Shown: positions 1-8,603 of the stretch, one piece after another
Position numbering within the stretch: position 1 is the stretch's first letter
Layout of the letters: every line of letters begins with the position of its first letter
Assembly: GCF_030160835.1 (NCBI RefSeq)
Contig: NZ_BSPC01000054.1
Location: forward strand, 62,001-126,000
Reading direction: 5' to 3'
DNA: 64,000 nucleotides
From: Labrys miyagiensis
Lineage (GTDB): Bacteria; Pseudomonadota; Alphaproteobacteria; Rhizobiales; Labraceae
Made by a program: the position numbers and the translations under genes
The notes under the pieces: generated by a model
What the model saw: the letters and a program-made list of their open reading frames with translations, nothing else
The model's database searches: none
Told to the model about the DNA's origin: nothing

Positions 1-160
1 TCTGTCCGCGAAAGGTGTGCGAGGCCGGATCGTCGCGATCATAGGCCTCGGTTTCGACGATCGCGCCACCGACTCCGTCGACCAGGAGCGTCACGCCGAT
101 CAAATCGCGCGCCACCTGAAGGACATTGCGGTTATAGAAAGAAGCGGGAAGGAAGGTCAT
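1..160 (-). CDS. DNA-3-methyladenine glycosylase (AAG/MPG family), 5' end only
   Basis: Reading the minus strand from the ATG at 160 gives about 53 residues that run off the left edge. They contain [13 protein letters not shown] followed by [19 protein letters not shown], the N-terminal hallmark of the AAG/MPG family. The Glu of ETEAY is the family's catalytic residue and ASHTFRG the adjoining motif. The enzyme flips out and excises alkylated purines in base excision repair. It is divergent from the glucan biosynthesis gene across about 115 bp. The C-terminal three quarters are outside the window, so integrity cannot be judged. Confidence 0.85.
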   Translation of the reverse strand, partial: MTFLPASFYNRNVLQVARDLIGVTLLVDGVGGAIVETEAYDRDDPASHTFRGQ

Positions 161-275
161 GGCGTCGGTGGGATTAATCTATTGTCATGAAATAGGCCAT
201 GTTTAAGACAGCTTGGCATTGACACCTGATAATCCCTGTTTAGCTTGCGGCTCGGTTTGAGTTAGGAACTTGTTG

Positions 276-1868
276 ATGAACGACGCTTTCGACCGGCGGC
301 TATTCCTCCAGGGAGCCGTGAGCCTTTCGACCCTGATTGCTCTGGGCTTGCCCGCGGCCGCATTCGCCGATGAAGGGGCCTTGACTTTCGGCCCCGCCGA
401 ACCCTTCTCCTTCGACGGTCTGGTCGACCGGGCTCGCAAGCTGGCGACCGAAGCCTATGTGCCGGCCGAGAAGCCCGCGGCGGACATCACCTCGAAGCTG
501 ACCTATGAAGAGCTCGGCAAGATCAAGTTCAAGACCGAAGACGCGCTCTGGGCGAACGGACCTGCCCCCTTCCCGGTGACCTTCTTCCATCTTGGCACCT
601 TCTTCCAGAAGAAGGTGACGATCAACGTGGTCGACGGCAAGAACGCCAGCGAGATCATCTACCGCAAATCCTCCTTCGACATGCCGGCCGACAGCCCGGC
701 CCAGGCCTTGCCCGACGGCGTCGGCTTTGCCGGTTTCCGCTTCCAGGAGCCGCGCACCGGCCCGATCGACTGGAAGAAGAATGACTGGGTCGCCTTCCTC
801 GGCGCGTCCTATTTCCGCGCCATTGGTGAGCTCTATCAATATGGCCTCTCCGCCCGCGGCCTTGCCGTGAATGCGGCTGATCCAAACCCGCCGCACCAGG
901 AGGAATTCCCCGACTTCAAGGAATTCTGGCTGGAGCCGGTGGCTGGATCCACCAACCAGGTCAAGGTCTATGCCCTGCTCGACGGCCCGTCCGTCGCCGG
1001 CGCCTTCTCCTTCCTGATGACGCGCGACAAGGCCGTGCTGATGGACATCGATGCGCATGTCTTCACGCGCAACGACATCAACCGCTTCGGCCTGACGCCG
1101 CTGACCTCGATGTACTGGTTCTCGGAGACCATCAAGCAGACAGCAATCGACTGGCGGCCGGAGGTTCATGATTCCGACGGCCTGGCGATGTGGACGGGAG
1201 GGGGAGAGCACATCTGGCGCCCGCTCAACAATGTGCCGGCGACGACCACCTCGGCCTTCATCGATTCCAATCCCCGCGGTTTCGGCTTGCTGCAGCGTGA
1301 CCGCATCTTCGACCATTACCTCGACGGCGTGATGTATGACCGGCGGCCCTCGCTCTGGGTCGAGCCCTTGGCGCCCTTCGGCGAGGGCCAGGTGCAGCTC
1401 ATCGAGATCCCCACCGATGACGAGATCCACGACAATGTGGTCGCCATGTGGGTGCCGAAGGATCCGGTCAAGGCCGGCCAGGAGTTCAACCTGAAATACC
1501 GCCTGCACTGGGCGGCGGACGAGCCCTTCCCCACCAATCTCGCACGGGTGGTGGCGACGCGCCTCGGCAATGGCGGCCATCCCGGCCAGCCGCGCCCGCC
1601 GGGCCTGCGCAAGTTCATGATCGAGTTCCTGGGCGACTCCCTCAAGGACCTGCCTTATGGCGTGAAGCCTGTTCCGGTCATCACCGCCTCGCGCGGCGAG
1701 CTCTCCTATATTTTCACCGAGGCGGTGCCGGATGGCATCAACGGTCATTGGCGCGCCCAGTTCGACCTGCAGGTCACCGGCCCCGATCCGGTGGAGATGC
1801 GCTGCTATCTCAAGCTCGGCGACAAGGTGCTGAGCGAGACCTGGCTCTATCAGTACCACCCGTTCTGA
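276..1868 (+). CDS. mdoG: Periplasmic glucan biosynthesis protein, OpgG/OpgD (MdoG) family
   Basis: A 530-residue exported protein of the family that shapes osmoregulated periplasmic glucans. The N-terminus carries a twin-arginine signal (RRLFLQG, residues 7-13) followed by a hydrophobic stretch and an AFA/DE cleavage site near residue 31. This suggests Tat export, as known for OpgD rather than OpgG. The mature part starts with the family signature FSFDGLVDRARKLA and continues as one MdoG domain of normal length. The ATG at 276 is preferred over two in-frame TTG codons just upstream. The stop at 1866-1868 abuts a family A repeat. No glucosyltransferase partner (OpgH) is adjacent, so OpgG versus OpgD remains open. 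Confidence 0.85.
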   Translation: MNDAFDRRLFLQGAVSLSTLIALGLPAAAFADEGALTFGPAEPFSFDGLVDRARKLATEAYVPAEKPAADITSKLTYEELGKIKFKTEDALWANGPAPFPVTFFHLGTFFQKKVTINVVDGKNASEIIYRKSSFDMPADSPAQALPDGVGFAGFRFQEPRTGPIDWKKNDWVAFLGASYFRAIGELYQYGLSARGLAVNAADPNPPHQEEFPDFKEFWLEPVAGSTNQVKVYALLDGPSVAGAFSFLMTRDKAVLMDIDAHVFTRNDINRFGLTPLTSMYWFSETIKQTAIDWRPEVHDSDGLAMWTGGGEHIWRPLNNVPATTTSAFIDSNPRGFGLLQRDRIFDHYLDGVMYDRRPSLWVEPLAPFGEGQVQLIEIPTDDEIHDNVVAMWVPKDPVKAGQEFNLKYRLHWAADEPFPTNLARVVATRLGNGGHPGQPRPPGLRKFMIEFLGDSLKDLPYGVKPVPVITASRGELSYIFTEAVPDGINGHWRAQFDLQVTGPDPVEMRCYLKLGDKVLSETWLYQYHPF

Positions 1869-2111
1869 CTGGGAGCGCGGACACCGCCACAACCACCAAG
1901 ATGGTTGTGGCGGTGTCCGCTCTTGGAAAGGTGCCGTTGGCAGGAAAGAGCGTGATCGGTGTGCGGGTCTTCAGACCGGCATCTTGCCACTTATGTCCAG
2001 GGCATGCCGGTCTGAAGACCGGCACACCGATTGAGGCCGGCGCCCCGGACGAAACAGCGGACACCGCCACAACCATCTTGGTGGTTGTGGCTGAGATGTC
2101 CGCGCTCCCAG
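1869..2111. repeat. Family A inverted-repeat element, copy 1, with a nested family B repeat
   Basis: The element starts at the base after the opgG/opgD stop codon. It has perfect 15-bp terminal inverted repeats (CTGGGAGCGCGGACA at 1869-1883, its complement at 2097-2111). Inside each end is a shorter hairpin-forming sequence (ACCGCCACAACC and its complement). The centre (1957-2029) holds family B arms of 26 bp with one mismatch. There is no coding content. It fills the opgG/opgD-purE gap and probably forms strong hairpins in RNA. Confidence 0.8.
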
Positions 2112-2168
2112 GTTCTTCCCAAACGCCGCGTCATGCACTAGACACCCCTTTTGCCGAAGGAAGTCTCG

Positions 2169-2708
2169 ATGCCAACAACCGCCGCGGCGGGGCAGGCCAA
2201 GCCTGTCGCTAGCAAGCCTGTCGCCATCATCATGGGCAGCCAGTCCGACTGGGCCACGATGCGCCATGCGGCGCAGACCCTGGAAACGCTGGGCGTCGGC
2301 TATGAAGCGCTGATCATCTCGGCCCATCGCACGCCCGACCGTCTCTACGATTTCGCCAGGACGGCCAAGGCCAAGGGCTACCAGCTCGTCATCGCCGGGG
2401 CCGGCGGCGCCGCTCACCTGCCCGGCATGGCTGCCGCGCTCACCCCCCTGCCCGTCTTCGGCGTGCCGGTCGAATCCAAGGCCTTGGCGGGCGTCGACAG
2501 CCTGCATTCCATCGTGCAGATGCCGGCCGGCATTCCCGTCGGCACGCTGGCCATCGGCCGTCCCGGCGCCGTCAATGCCGCGCTGCTGGCGGCGGCCGTG
2601 CTCGCTTTGCACGATGAAGGCCTCGCTGCCCGGCTCGATCGCTACCGTGCCGCGCAGACAGCCGCCATCGCCGAGCATCCCAGCAATGACGAGGCTCCCA
2701 AGGCATGA
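2169..2708 (+). CDS. purE: N5-carboxyaminoimidazole ribonucleotide mutase PurE
   Basis: A 179-residue class I PurE, which converts N5-CAIR to CAIR in de novo purine synthesis. The first 17 residues are an Ala/Lys/Pro-rich leader. The core shows GSQSDW (residues 23-28), the catalytic SAHRTP loop and the [11 protein letters not shown] loop. The ATG at 2169 is chosen because GAAGGAAG lies just upstream; an in-frame TTG at 2151 is less likely. The gene overlaps purK by four bases (ATGA), so the two are translationally coupled. Confidence 0.97.
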   Translation: MPTTAAAGQAKPVASKPVAIIMGSQSDWATMRHAAQTLETLGVGYEALIISAHRTPDRLYDFARTAKAKGYQLVIAGAGGAAHLPGMAAALTPLPVFGVPVESKALAGVDSLHSIVQMPAGIPVGTLAIGRPGAVNAALLAAAVLALHDEGLAARLDRYRAAQTAAIAEHPSNDEAPKA

Positions 2709-3787
2709 GCGGCGTGCGTGTGCCGCCGGGCGGGACGCTCGGTATCCTGGGTGGCGGCCAGCTCGGCCGCATGCTGGCGCTGGCCGCGGCGGAGCTCGGC
2801 ATCCAGAGCCATATCTATTGTCCCGACAAGGCAAGCCCCGCCTTCCAGATCGCCGACCGCTATACCTGTGCCGCCTATGAGGATCCCGCCGCCCTCGCCG
2901 CCTTCGCCGAAAGCGTCGATGCGATCACTTATGAGTTCGAAAACATCCCGGCCGCCACCGCCGCCATCCTTTCGGCAGCGCGCCCGGTCCTGCCGGCCGT
3001 TCGCGCTTTGGAGACCACGGCCGACCGCCTGACGGAAAAGACCTTCGTGCGCTCGCTCGGCATCGGCACGGCGGACTTTCGCGCCGTCGACAGCCAGGCC
3101 GACCTTGCCTCCGCCGTCGCCGCGCTCGGGCGCCCGAGCGTCTTGAAGACGCGCCGTTTCGGCTATGACGGCAAGGGCCAGACCATCATCCGGCCCGGCA
3201 GCGACCTCTCCGAGGCTCTTGCCCGCATGGGCGGCCAGCCTGCCATCCTGGAAGCCTTCGTGCCTTTCGTGGCCGAGGTCTCCGTGGTTGCGGTCCGCGG
3301 CGACGACGGTGCTGCCCGCACCTATGACCTCGTCGAGAACGAGCATCACGACCATATCCTCGACCAGTCGATCGTGCCCTCGCGCCTGTCGGCCCTGGTG
3401 GAGAACCAGGCCCGCGCCATCGCCATCAGAATCATCGCCGCCCTCGACTATGTCGGAGTTTTGGCAGTGGAGATGTTCGTCACCGCCGATCACAACGTGC
3501 TTGTCAACGAGATTGCGCCGCGCGTGCACAATTCCGGCCACTGGACGCAGAATGCCTGCCTGGTCAGCCAGTTCGAGAATCACGTGCGCGCCGTCTGTGG
3601 CTGGCCGCTCGGCTCGACCGATCGTCACAGCGATGCCGTGATGACCAATCTCATAGGCGACAGTGTCAATTCCTGGCGCGCGCTCGCGGCCGAGCCGAAT
3701 GCCTCCGTCCATCTTTATGGCAAGCATGAAGCGCGTGCGGGCCGGAAAATGGGCCACGTCACACGGATTTTCCCCAAGAGTCGCTGA
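2705..3787 (+). CDS. purK: 5-(carboxyamino)imidazole ribonucleotide synthase PurK
   Basis: A 360-residue ATP-grasp enzyme that carboxylates AIR to N5-CAIR using ATP and bicarbonate, feeding PurE. The N-terminal pre-ATP-grasp domain has GGGQLGRML (about residues 16-24). The central ATP-grasp domain has [12 protein letters not shown], and the metal site region is [14 protein letters not shown]. The length is normal. The start codon overlaps the purE stop as ATGA. The pair is the standard bacterial purEK operon. Confidence 0.97.
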   Translation: MSGVRVPPGGTLGILGGGQLGRMLALAAAELGIQSHIYCPDKASPAFQIADRYTCAAYEDPAALAAFAESVDAITYEFENIPAATAAILSAARPVLPAVRALETTADRLTEKTFVRSLGIGTADFRAVDSQADLASAVAALGRPSVLKTRRFGYDGKGQTIIRPGSDLSEALARMGGQPAILEAFVPFVAEVSVVAVRGDDGAARTYDLVENEHHDHILDQSIVPSRLSALVENQARAIAIRIIAALDYVGVLAVEMFVTADHNVLVNEIAPRVHNSGHWTQNACLVSQFENHVRAVCGWPLGSTDRHSDAVMTNLIGDSVNSWRALAAEPNASVHLYGKHEARAGRKMGHVTRIFPKSR

Positions 3788-3920
3788 TCCATGCTAAACT
3801 GTATGGACAGGTGAAGCCCCGTCTGATATGACGCCGCTTCCAAATTCGGCGGTGCCTTGGCACTGGGTTTTCTTGCGCCAAGCCGCCGCAGCAATTCACA
3901 TCAAGTATAGGACAGCACGC

Positions 3921-4154
3921 GTGCAGGTTCTCGTTCGCGATAACAATGTTGATCAGGCTCTGAAGGCGCTCAAGAAGAAGATGCAGCGCGAAGGCATTTT
4001 CCGTGAAATGAAGCTCCGTGGCCATTATGAGAAGCCGTCGGAAAAGCGTGCCCGCGAGGCCGCCGAGGCCGTTCGTCGCGCCCGCAAGCTCGCTCGCAAG
4101 AAGCTGCAGCGCGAAGGCCTGATTCCCGCAACGCCCCGCGTTGTGAAGAAGTAA
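3921..4154 (+). CDS. rpsU: 30S ribosomal protein S21
   Basis: A 77-residue basic protein of the bS21 family, which sits near the mRNA exit region of the small subunit and affects initiation. It begins [22 protein letters not shown], of which the first 12 residues are the most diagnostic, and includes [17 protein letters not shown]. The C-terminal tail is rich in Arg, Lys and Ala, as in alphaproteobacterial S21. The GTG at 3921 fits the family N-terminus; the reading frame stays open further upstream but that part has no family similarity. An intrinsic terminator follows. Confidence 0.96.
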   Translation: MQVLVRDNNVDQALKALKKKMQREGIFREMKLRGHYEKPSEKRAREAAEAVRRARKLARKKLQREGLIPATPRVVKK

Positions 4155-4188
4155 GCTCCGCTTCCGATCGAAGTTACCGTCTCCGACG

Positions 4189-4222
4189 AACGCCCGGGCA
4201 TTTGGCCGGGCGTTTGTGTTTT
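4189..4222 (+). terminator. Rho-independent terminator after rpsU
   Basis: A perfect 9-bp stem (AACGCCCGG at 4189-4197 pairing with CCGGGCGTT at 4206-4214) with an 8-base loop is followed by a T-rich tract (TGTGTTTTG). It lies 35 bp after the rpsU stop, which is classic intrinsic terminator geometry. Confidence 0.85.
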
Positions 4223-4458
4223 GTGCGTTTGTCACAGCCTTGCCCAGATTTGCCGTTAGCGGCTTCGGGATCGACAACGGGGACGACGCGCGCAAGGCGC
4301 TTGACGTTAAGTCAGGAAGCCGGCAAACGCTGCGTTTGCGAAAAGTTCAAGGGAAGGCTTTACCTTCCAGCAAGGTTAATGCGGCAAATTGCCGGCCCAA
4401 GGCCTCGAGGGCGAAGGTCCCTGGCCATTGTGACTTGTCTCGAACTGTCCGGATCAGA

Positions 4459-5331
4459 ATGATGACAGACCCCATGAATGCAGCCGCACCGGCCACCCAG
4501 CGGAGTTCGCGCTCCCTGTTCGTGGCCGCCCTGTTGCTGGGTGCTGCCAGCCTTGGCCTGATGAGCTGCGAGACCGTGGGGCGTGTCGGCAATGCCGATG
4601 ACGGTGGCGAGAGCTACCAGGTGGCCTCCACCGACATCTCCTCCCTCACCCAGGTGATCGAGAAGAACCCGAACGATCCGGAAGCCTGGAACATGCGCGG
4701 CTCCGCCTATGCGCGCTCCAAGCAGTTCGGCCCGGCGGTCTCCGATTTCAATCGCGCCCTCCAGCTCGATCCGAACTTCGCGCAGGCCCTCGCCAACCGC
4801 GCCCTCGTCTACCGCCAGACCGGCCAGACCGACCAGGCGCTCGCCGATTACAACAAGGTCATCTCGGTCGATCCCAACTATGCGCCGGCCTATGTCGGCC
4901 GCGGCAACATCTATCGCCTGCAGGGCCAGACCCAGCAGGCCATGGCCGACTACGACAAGGCCATCCAGATCAAGCCGGAAACGGCCGAGGCCTATTACAA
5001 TCGCGGCCTGATCCGCCAGGCCAGTGCCAATCACGAGGTGGCCATCGACGACTTCACCTCGGCGATCTCCAACGATCCGCTGGCCGAGGCGCCCTATTAT
5101 TCGCGCGGCACTTCCTATCTGCAGCTGAAGAAGTACAAGGAGGCTCTGGCCGACTTCAACCAGGCCCTGCAGATCAACAACAAGAACCCGGCTTCCTGGG
5201 CTGGTCGTGGCTATGCGTCCGCCGGCCTCAACGACATCCAGAAAGCCCGCGAGAGCTTCCATCAGGCCCTCGGAATCGATCCGGGTAATTCCGCTGCCAA
5301 GAACGGCCTGGCGCAGCTTCCAGCCGGCTGA
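4459..5331 (+). CDS. TPR-repeat lipoprotein, NlpI-like
   Basis: A 290-residue protein with a charged N-terminus and a hydrophobic segment ending in LGLMSC. Cys37 is a plausible lipidation site, although Met at -2 is not the commonest lipobox. From about residue 60 onward there are six or more consecutive 34-residue tetratricopeptide repeats (recurring W-N-G-Y-A-F-A-P spacing, e.g. NRALQLDPNFAQALANRALV). The fold implies protein-protein scaffolding at the inner face of the outer membrane. The specific partner is unknown. ATG 4459 is followed by in-frame ATGs at 4462 and 4474; the frame is open upstream, but the signal peptide fixes this N-terminus. Confidence 0.85.
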   Translation: MMTDPMNAAAPATQRSSRSLFVAALLLGAASLGLMSCETVGRVGNADDGGESYQVASTDISSLTQVIEKNPNDPEAWNMRGSAYARSKQFGPAVSDFNRALQLDPNFAQALANRALVYRQTGQTDQALADYNKVISVDPNYAPAYVGRGNIYRLQGQTQQAMADYDKAIQIKPETAEAYYNRGLIRQASANHEVAIDDFTSAISNDPLAEAPYYSRGTSYLQLKKYKEALADFNQALQINNKNPASWAGRGYASAGLNDIQKARESFHQALGIDPGNSAAKNGLAQLPAG

Positions 5332-5389
5332 GACTGGTTGTCGCCGCTTCGGCGGCAGCGATCACGACCACGCGGACGTGCGGCTTGCC

Positions 5390-5842
5390 CTATTTTTGGC
5401 AGGGCTTATCCGCTGATGGTGCTGGCGAGGTCCTGATCAGCGAGAATACGCTGCACAGACCGGCATAAGGCGTTTTCACATCACCCTTCATCGCTTTGCC
5501 GGAGGCGGCGATGCGCCCCTCCAGGTCGACGGTGATGTAATCCTTCGGCTGCGTGATCCAGGTCGAAGCGCCAATGAAGACCCGCTTATCCTCGAAAATG
5601 TGCCCTGCGACCGCAAAGCAGCCTTCCTTGGCCGCCGGATTGGACGGCAAGGGATAGAAATGGAATGTGCCGAGGACCGCTTCTCCTGACTGCTGATCGA
5701 GAGACAGCGTCAATCCCGTAAGGCCCTGCCCGCAAAGATACGAGCCCTTCCAGGTGCCCGTCAGTGGCACGCTCTTGCCATCAGCCGCGAGAGCCGGGAC
5801 CATCATCGCAAGGAGGAGTGCTGGTGCTGTCGCAGATTTCAT
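5390..5842 (-). CDS. Small exported protein of unknown function
   Basis: A 150-residue protein with a clear Sec signal (MKSATAPALLLAMMVPALA, cleaved near residue 19). The mature region is predicted beta-rich (LTGTWKGSYLCGQGLTGLTL). Its four cysteines (two near the start and middle, two near the C-terminus) could form disulphides. The start is the ATG at 5842, with GGAAGG about ten bases upstream. I do not recognise the family. It converges on the TPR lipoprotein gene and is divergent from cobW. Periplasmic location is inferred only from the signal. Confidence 0.65.
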   Translation of the reverse strand: MKSATAPALLLAMMVPALAADGKSVPLTGTWKGSYLCGQGLTGLTLSLDQQSGEAVLGTFHFYPLPSNPAAKEGCFAVAGHIFEDKRVFIGASTWITQPKDYITVDLEGRIAASGKAMKGDVKTPYAGLCSVFSLIRTSPAPSADKPCQK

Positions 5843-6098
5843 GGCGATAACCTTCCCCGCATCGGATGCCGATGGCAGCGGGTGAACGATATCCGTGCCA
5901 AAGCCGGGCAGCAATCGCCAGCATACATGGGGACGCTGTGCTTTTTGAACCTCATCCCGCACTATCCACGTCGCGGGGGCTTACATCGGGCCGCTTCGAT
6001 CCAATATAAGATTGAGCGAACGCGGCCAAGGCGGTATTGCGCCCTGGCCGTGCGCCTATCCGTTTTTCAAGAGCGCTCCCCGCGCTCCGGAGATTGCC

Positions 6099-7163
6099 AT
6101 GGCCGATCTAATTGCTTCCGAAAACAAGACTTCCGACAAGATTCCCGTGACCGTCCTCACCGGCTATCTCGGCGCCGGCAAGACCACTTTGCTCAACCGC
6201 ATCCTCACCGAGCCGCATGGCCAGCGCTTCGCCGTGATCGTCAACGAGTTCGGCGAGATCGGCATCGACAACGACCTTATTGTCGACGCCGACGAGGAAG
6301 TCTTCGAAATGAACAATGGCTGCGTGTGCTGCACGGTGCGCGGCGATCTCATCCGCATCATCGACGGCCTCTTAAAGCGCAAGGGCAAGTTCGACGCCAT
6401 CCTGGTGGAGACCACCGGCCTTGCCGACCCGGCTCCCGTGGCCCAGACCTTCTTCATGGACCAGGACGTCGCTGACAAGACCCGCCTCGACGCCGTGGTG
6501 ACGGTGGCCGACGCCAAATGGCTGAAGGACCGCCTCAAGGATGCGCCGGAAGCCAAGAACCAGATCGCCTTCGCCGATGTGATCGTGCTGAACAAGACCG
6601 ATCTCGTCACCCCCGCCGAGCTGCGCGAGGTGGAGATGCGTATCCGCGCCCTCAACCCCTATGCCAAGCTGCACAAGGCGACGCGTTCCAACGTGGCGAT
6701 CAACGATGTTCTCGGCCGCAACGCCTTCGACCTCGACCGTATCCTCGATCTCGAACCGGCTTTCCTGGAAGCCGACGAGCATGATCACGACCACGATCAT
6801 GACCATCATCACGATCATGATCACCACCATCACGACCACGAGCACGGCCTGAAGCATTATCACGACGAGACCATGCAGTCCCTGTCGCTGAAGATCGATG
6901 GTGACGTCGACCCGGCCAAGGTGATGCCCTGGATCGAGCGTATCGCCCAGAGCGAGGGCCCGAACCTGCTGCGCTGGAAAGGCATCCTCTCCCTCAAGGA
7001 CGAGCCCCGCCGCTTCGTGCTGCAGGGCGTGCACATGATCATCGAGGGTGACCTGCAGCGCGAATGGAAGCCGGGCGAGAAGCGCGAGTCGCGCCTGGTG
7101 TTCATCGGGCACGACATCAACCGCGAGGCGCTGGAGAAGGGCTTCCGCGACTGCGCGGCGTAA
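6099..7163 (+). CDS. CobW/ZNG1-family GTP-binding metallochaperone with His-rich loop
   Basis: A 354-residue G3E-family GTPase. The P-loop is GYLGAGKTT (residues 22-30). The CxCC metal-binding motif is NNGCVCC (Cys75, Cys77, Cys78). NKTD gives guanine specificity, and a CobW_C domain closes the protein. Between the domains, from about residue 227, is an acidic His-rich tract of some 22 residues (alternating His and Asp), typical of zinc-handling members. The role is probably delivery of zinc to client proteins, more likely than cobalamin synthesis since no cob genes are near. ATG 6099 fits the family N-terminus. It is followed by a WD40 gene, an arrangement common in rhizobia. Confidence 0.9.
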   Translation: MADLIASENKTSDKIPVTVLTGYLGAGKTTLLNRILTEPHGQRFAVIVNEFGEIGIDNDLIVDADEEVFEMNNGCVCCTVRGDLIRIIDGLLKRKGKFDAILVETTGLADPAPVAQTFFMDQDVADKTRLDAVVTVADAKWLKDRLKDAPEAKNQIAFADVIVLNKTDLVTPAELREVEMRIRALNPYAKLHKATRSNVAINDVLGRNAFDLDRILDLEPAFLEADEHDHDHDHDHHHDHDHHHHDHEHGLKHYHDETMQSLSLKIDGDVDPAKVMPWIERIAQSEGPNLLRWKGILSLKDEPRRFVLQGVHMIIEGDLQREWKPGEKRESRLVFIGHDINREALEKGFRDCAA

Positions 7164-7164
7164 A

Positions 7165-7298
7165 GTCATCCCGTGCGCGACGCGGCACGCAGTGACGCTT
7201 CGCAGACACGGGACCGCATGCCGACAAAGGCACCCTTCTCCTCTTGCGATCCCGGATCTGCGCAGCACCGCTTCGCGATGCAGCGCGTCCGGGATGAC
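7165..7298. repeat. Family C intergenic repeat, copy 1
   Basis: A 134-bp element between cobW and the WD40 gene, bounded by GTCATCCC (7165) and GGGATGAC (ending 7298). The interior has GCAGTGACGCTTCGCAGA near the left end, ACGGGACCG, then CCCGGATCTGCGCAGC and GCAGCGCGTCCGGGATGAC at the right. Close copies of the same length occur at 26265 and 35193. Confidence 0.8.
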
Positions 7299-7321
7299 AA
7301 TTATCCCAAGAGCCCCTCATC

Positions 7322-8332
7322 GTGAACACCACCACCTTCCCCTCCTTGTCCGAAAGCACCACCTGGATCGAGGCTGGCGGCCATGTGCTCGCCGCGAGCT
7401 GGCTCGGCCGAACACCGGTCTTCGCCCTCACCGACGGCACGGTCCTCAGGGCCGAAATCGGCGAGGAGAAGCGCGACAGGCTGTTCGAGGATGCCGGCCT
7501 GCTCTCGGTCGCCTCGACCGGCACCATGCTCGTCGCCGGCGGCGATGATGGCCAGGTGGTCAAGCTCTCGGCCAATGGCGAGATCGGCCAATTGGGCGAG
7601 GTCAAGAACAAGTGGATCGATGCGGTGGCCGTCTCTCCCAGCGGCGCCACGGCCTGGTCGGCCGGCAAGCTCGTCTTCGTCCGCGACGAAAAGGGGGCGG
7701 TGAAGCAGTGGGTGGCGCCCTCCGGCGTGCGCGGCGTTGCCTTCATGCCCAAGGGCTATCGCCTGGCCATCGCCCATTACAACGGCGTCTCGCTCTGGTT
7801 CCCCAATTCGACGGCCACGCCGGAATTCTACGAATGGAAGGGCAGCCACCTCGACATCACGATTTCGCCCGATAGCCGCTTCATCGTCACCTCCATGCAG
7901 GAAAACATGCTCCATGGCTGGTCGGTGGCCGAGAGGAAGCACATGCGCATGTCGGGCTATCCCTCCAAGACGCGCTCCTTCTCCTGGTCGCATGACGGCA
8001 ACTGGCTCGCCACCTCCGGAGCGGACGCCGGCATCGTCTGGCCCTTCCAGTCCAAGGACGGCCCCATGGGCAAGGCGCCGCGAGAATGCGGCATCCGCCA
8101 CGCCAAGGTGACCCGTGTGGCCTTCCACCCCAAGGCGTTGGTGCTGGCGCTCGGCTATGAGGATGGTTGCGTGCTGCTCTGCCGGCTGACTGACGCTTCC
8201 GAGATCCTGGTGCGCCGCGCCGTCGACGGCTCGAACATCACGGCGCTCGCCTGGGACAAGACCGGCGCCCAGCTCGCCATCGGCACCGAGGACGGCCAGG
8301 CCGGCATCCTCACCTTGCCCGCTGCGGCCTGA
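7322..8332 (+). CDS. WD40-repeat protein partnered with CobW
   Basis: A 336-residue cytoplasmic protein made of repeated beta-propeller blades, recognisable by recurring hydrophobic strand plus DG or SPD turns (e.g. VAVSPSGATAWSAG, SWSHDGNWLATSG, LAWDKTGAQLAIGTEDG). There is no signal peptide. It starts with GTG at 7322, with no strong Shine-Dalgarno sequence. It follows cobW by about 160 bp (a family C repeat) and is four bases ahead of the next small gene. Its role is unknown; a scaffold for metal allocation is an inference from position only. Confidence 0.8.
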   Translation: MNTTTFPSLSESTTWIEAGGHVLAASWLGRTPVFALTDGTVLRAEIGEEKRDRLFEDAGLLSVASTGTMLVAGGDDGQVVKLSANGEIGQLGEVKNKWIDAVAVSPSGATAWSAGKLVFVRDEKGAVKQWVAPSGVRGVAFMPKGYRLAIAHYNGVSLWFPNSTATPEFYEWKGSHLDITISPDSRFIVTSMQENMLHGWSVAERKHMRMSGYPSKTRSFSWSHDGNWLATSGADAGIVWPFQSKDGPMGKAPRECGIRHAKVTRVAFHPKALVLALGYEDGCVLLCRLTDASEILVRRAVDGSNITALAWDKTGAQLAIGTEDGQAGILTLPAAA

Positions 8333-8336
8333 GCCG

Positions 8337-8597
8337 ATGTTCGGCCTGTTCCGCAAGCCGAGCCAGGCCGAACGCGACAAGGCGGCCGCCATCAAGGAGC
8401 AGGTTCGTGCGCTGTGTGGCCTCGGCCAGGAGACCACGGTGTCGGTGAGCGAAATCCAGTGCGGCGACGCCTCTTGCCCCGGCACCGAGACAGTGATCCT
8501 GATCATGCAGCCGGGCGTGAAGACCAGGGCCTGCAAGGTGCTGGCGCCGCTGGCGGACGTGGATGAGGCGGCGGTCGAAGCGGCGCTGGCCGAATAG
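8337..8597 (+). CDS. Small conserved protein of unknown function
   Basis: An 86-residue protein with two central cysteines in QCGDASCPGTETVILIM and a hydrophobic strand after them. The N-terminus MFGLFRKPSQAERDK has no signal peptide. It starts four bases after the WD40 stop and so belongs to the cobW-WD40 transcription unit. The Cys-x4-Cys spacing could bind a metal, but I know of no demonstrated function. It converges with the ABC permease gene with only six bases between stops. Confidence 0.7.
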   Translation: MFGLFRKPSQAERDKAAAIKEQVRALCGLGQETTVSVSEIQCGDASCPGTETVILIMQPGVKTRACKVLAPLADVDEAAVEAALAE

Positions 8598-8603
8598 GCC
8601 CGC

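Noticed and set aside
300-1892. A 530-residue open frame antisense to the glucan biosynthesis gene
   Set aside because: It mirrors a real gene in high-G+C DNA, its composition is His/Gly/Arg/Leu-rich without any domain, and the sense frame encodes a clear MdoG protein.
1869-2111. The inverted repeats considered as an insertion sequence or CRISPR array
   Set aside because: There is no transposase frame, no regular spacer pattern and the units are hairpins rather than direct repeats; a non-autonomous palindromic element fits better.
5843-6098. A Zur box upstream of the CobW gene
   Set aside because: No sequence close to the alphaproteobacterial Zur palindrome is visible, despite the likely zinc function.
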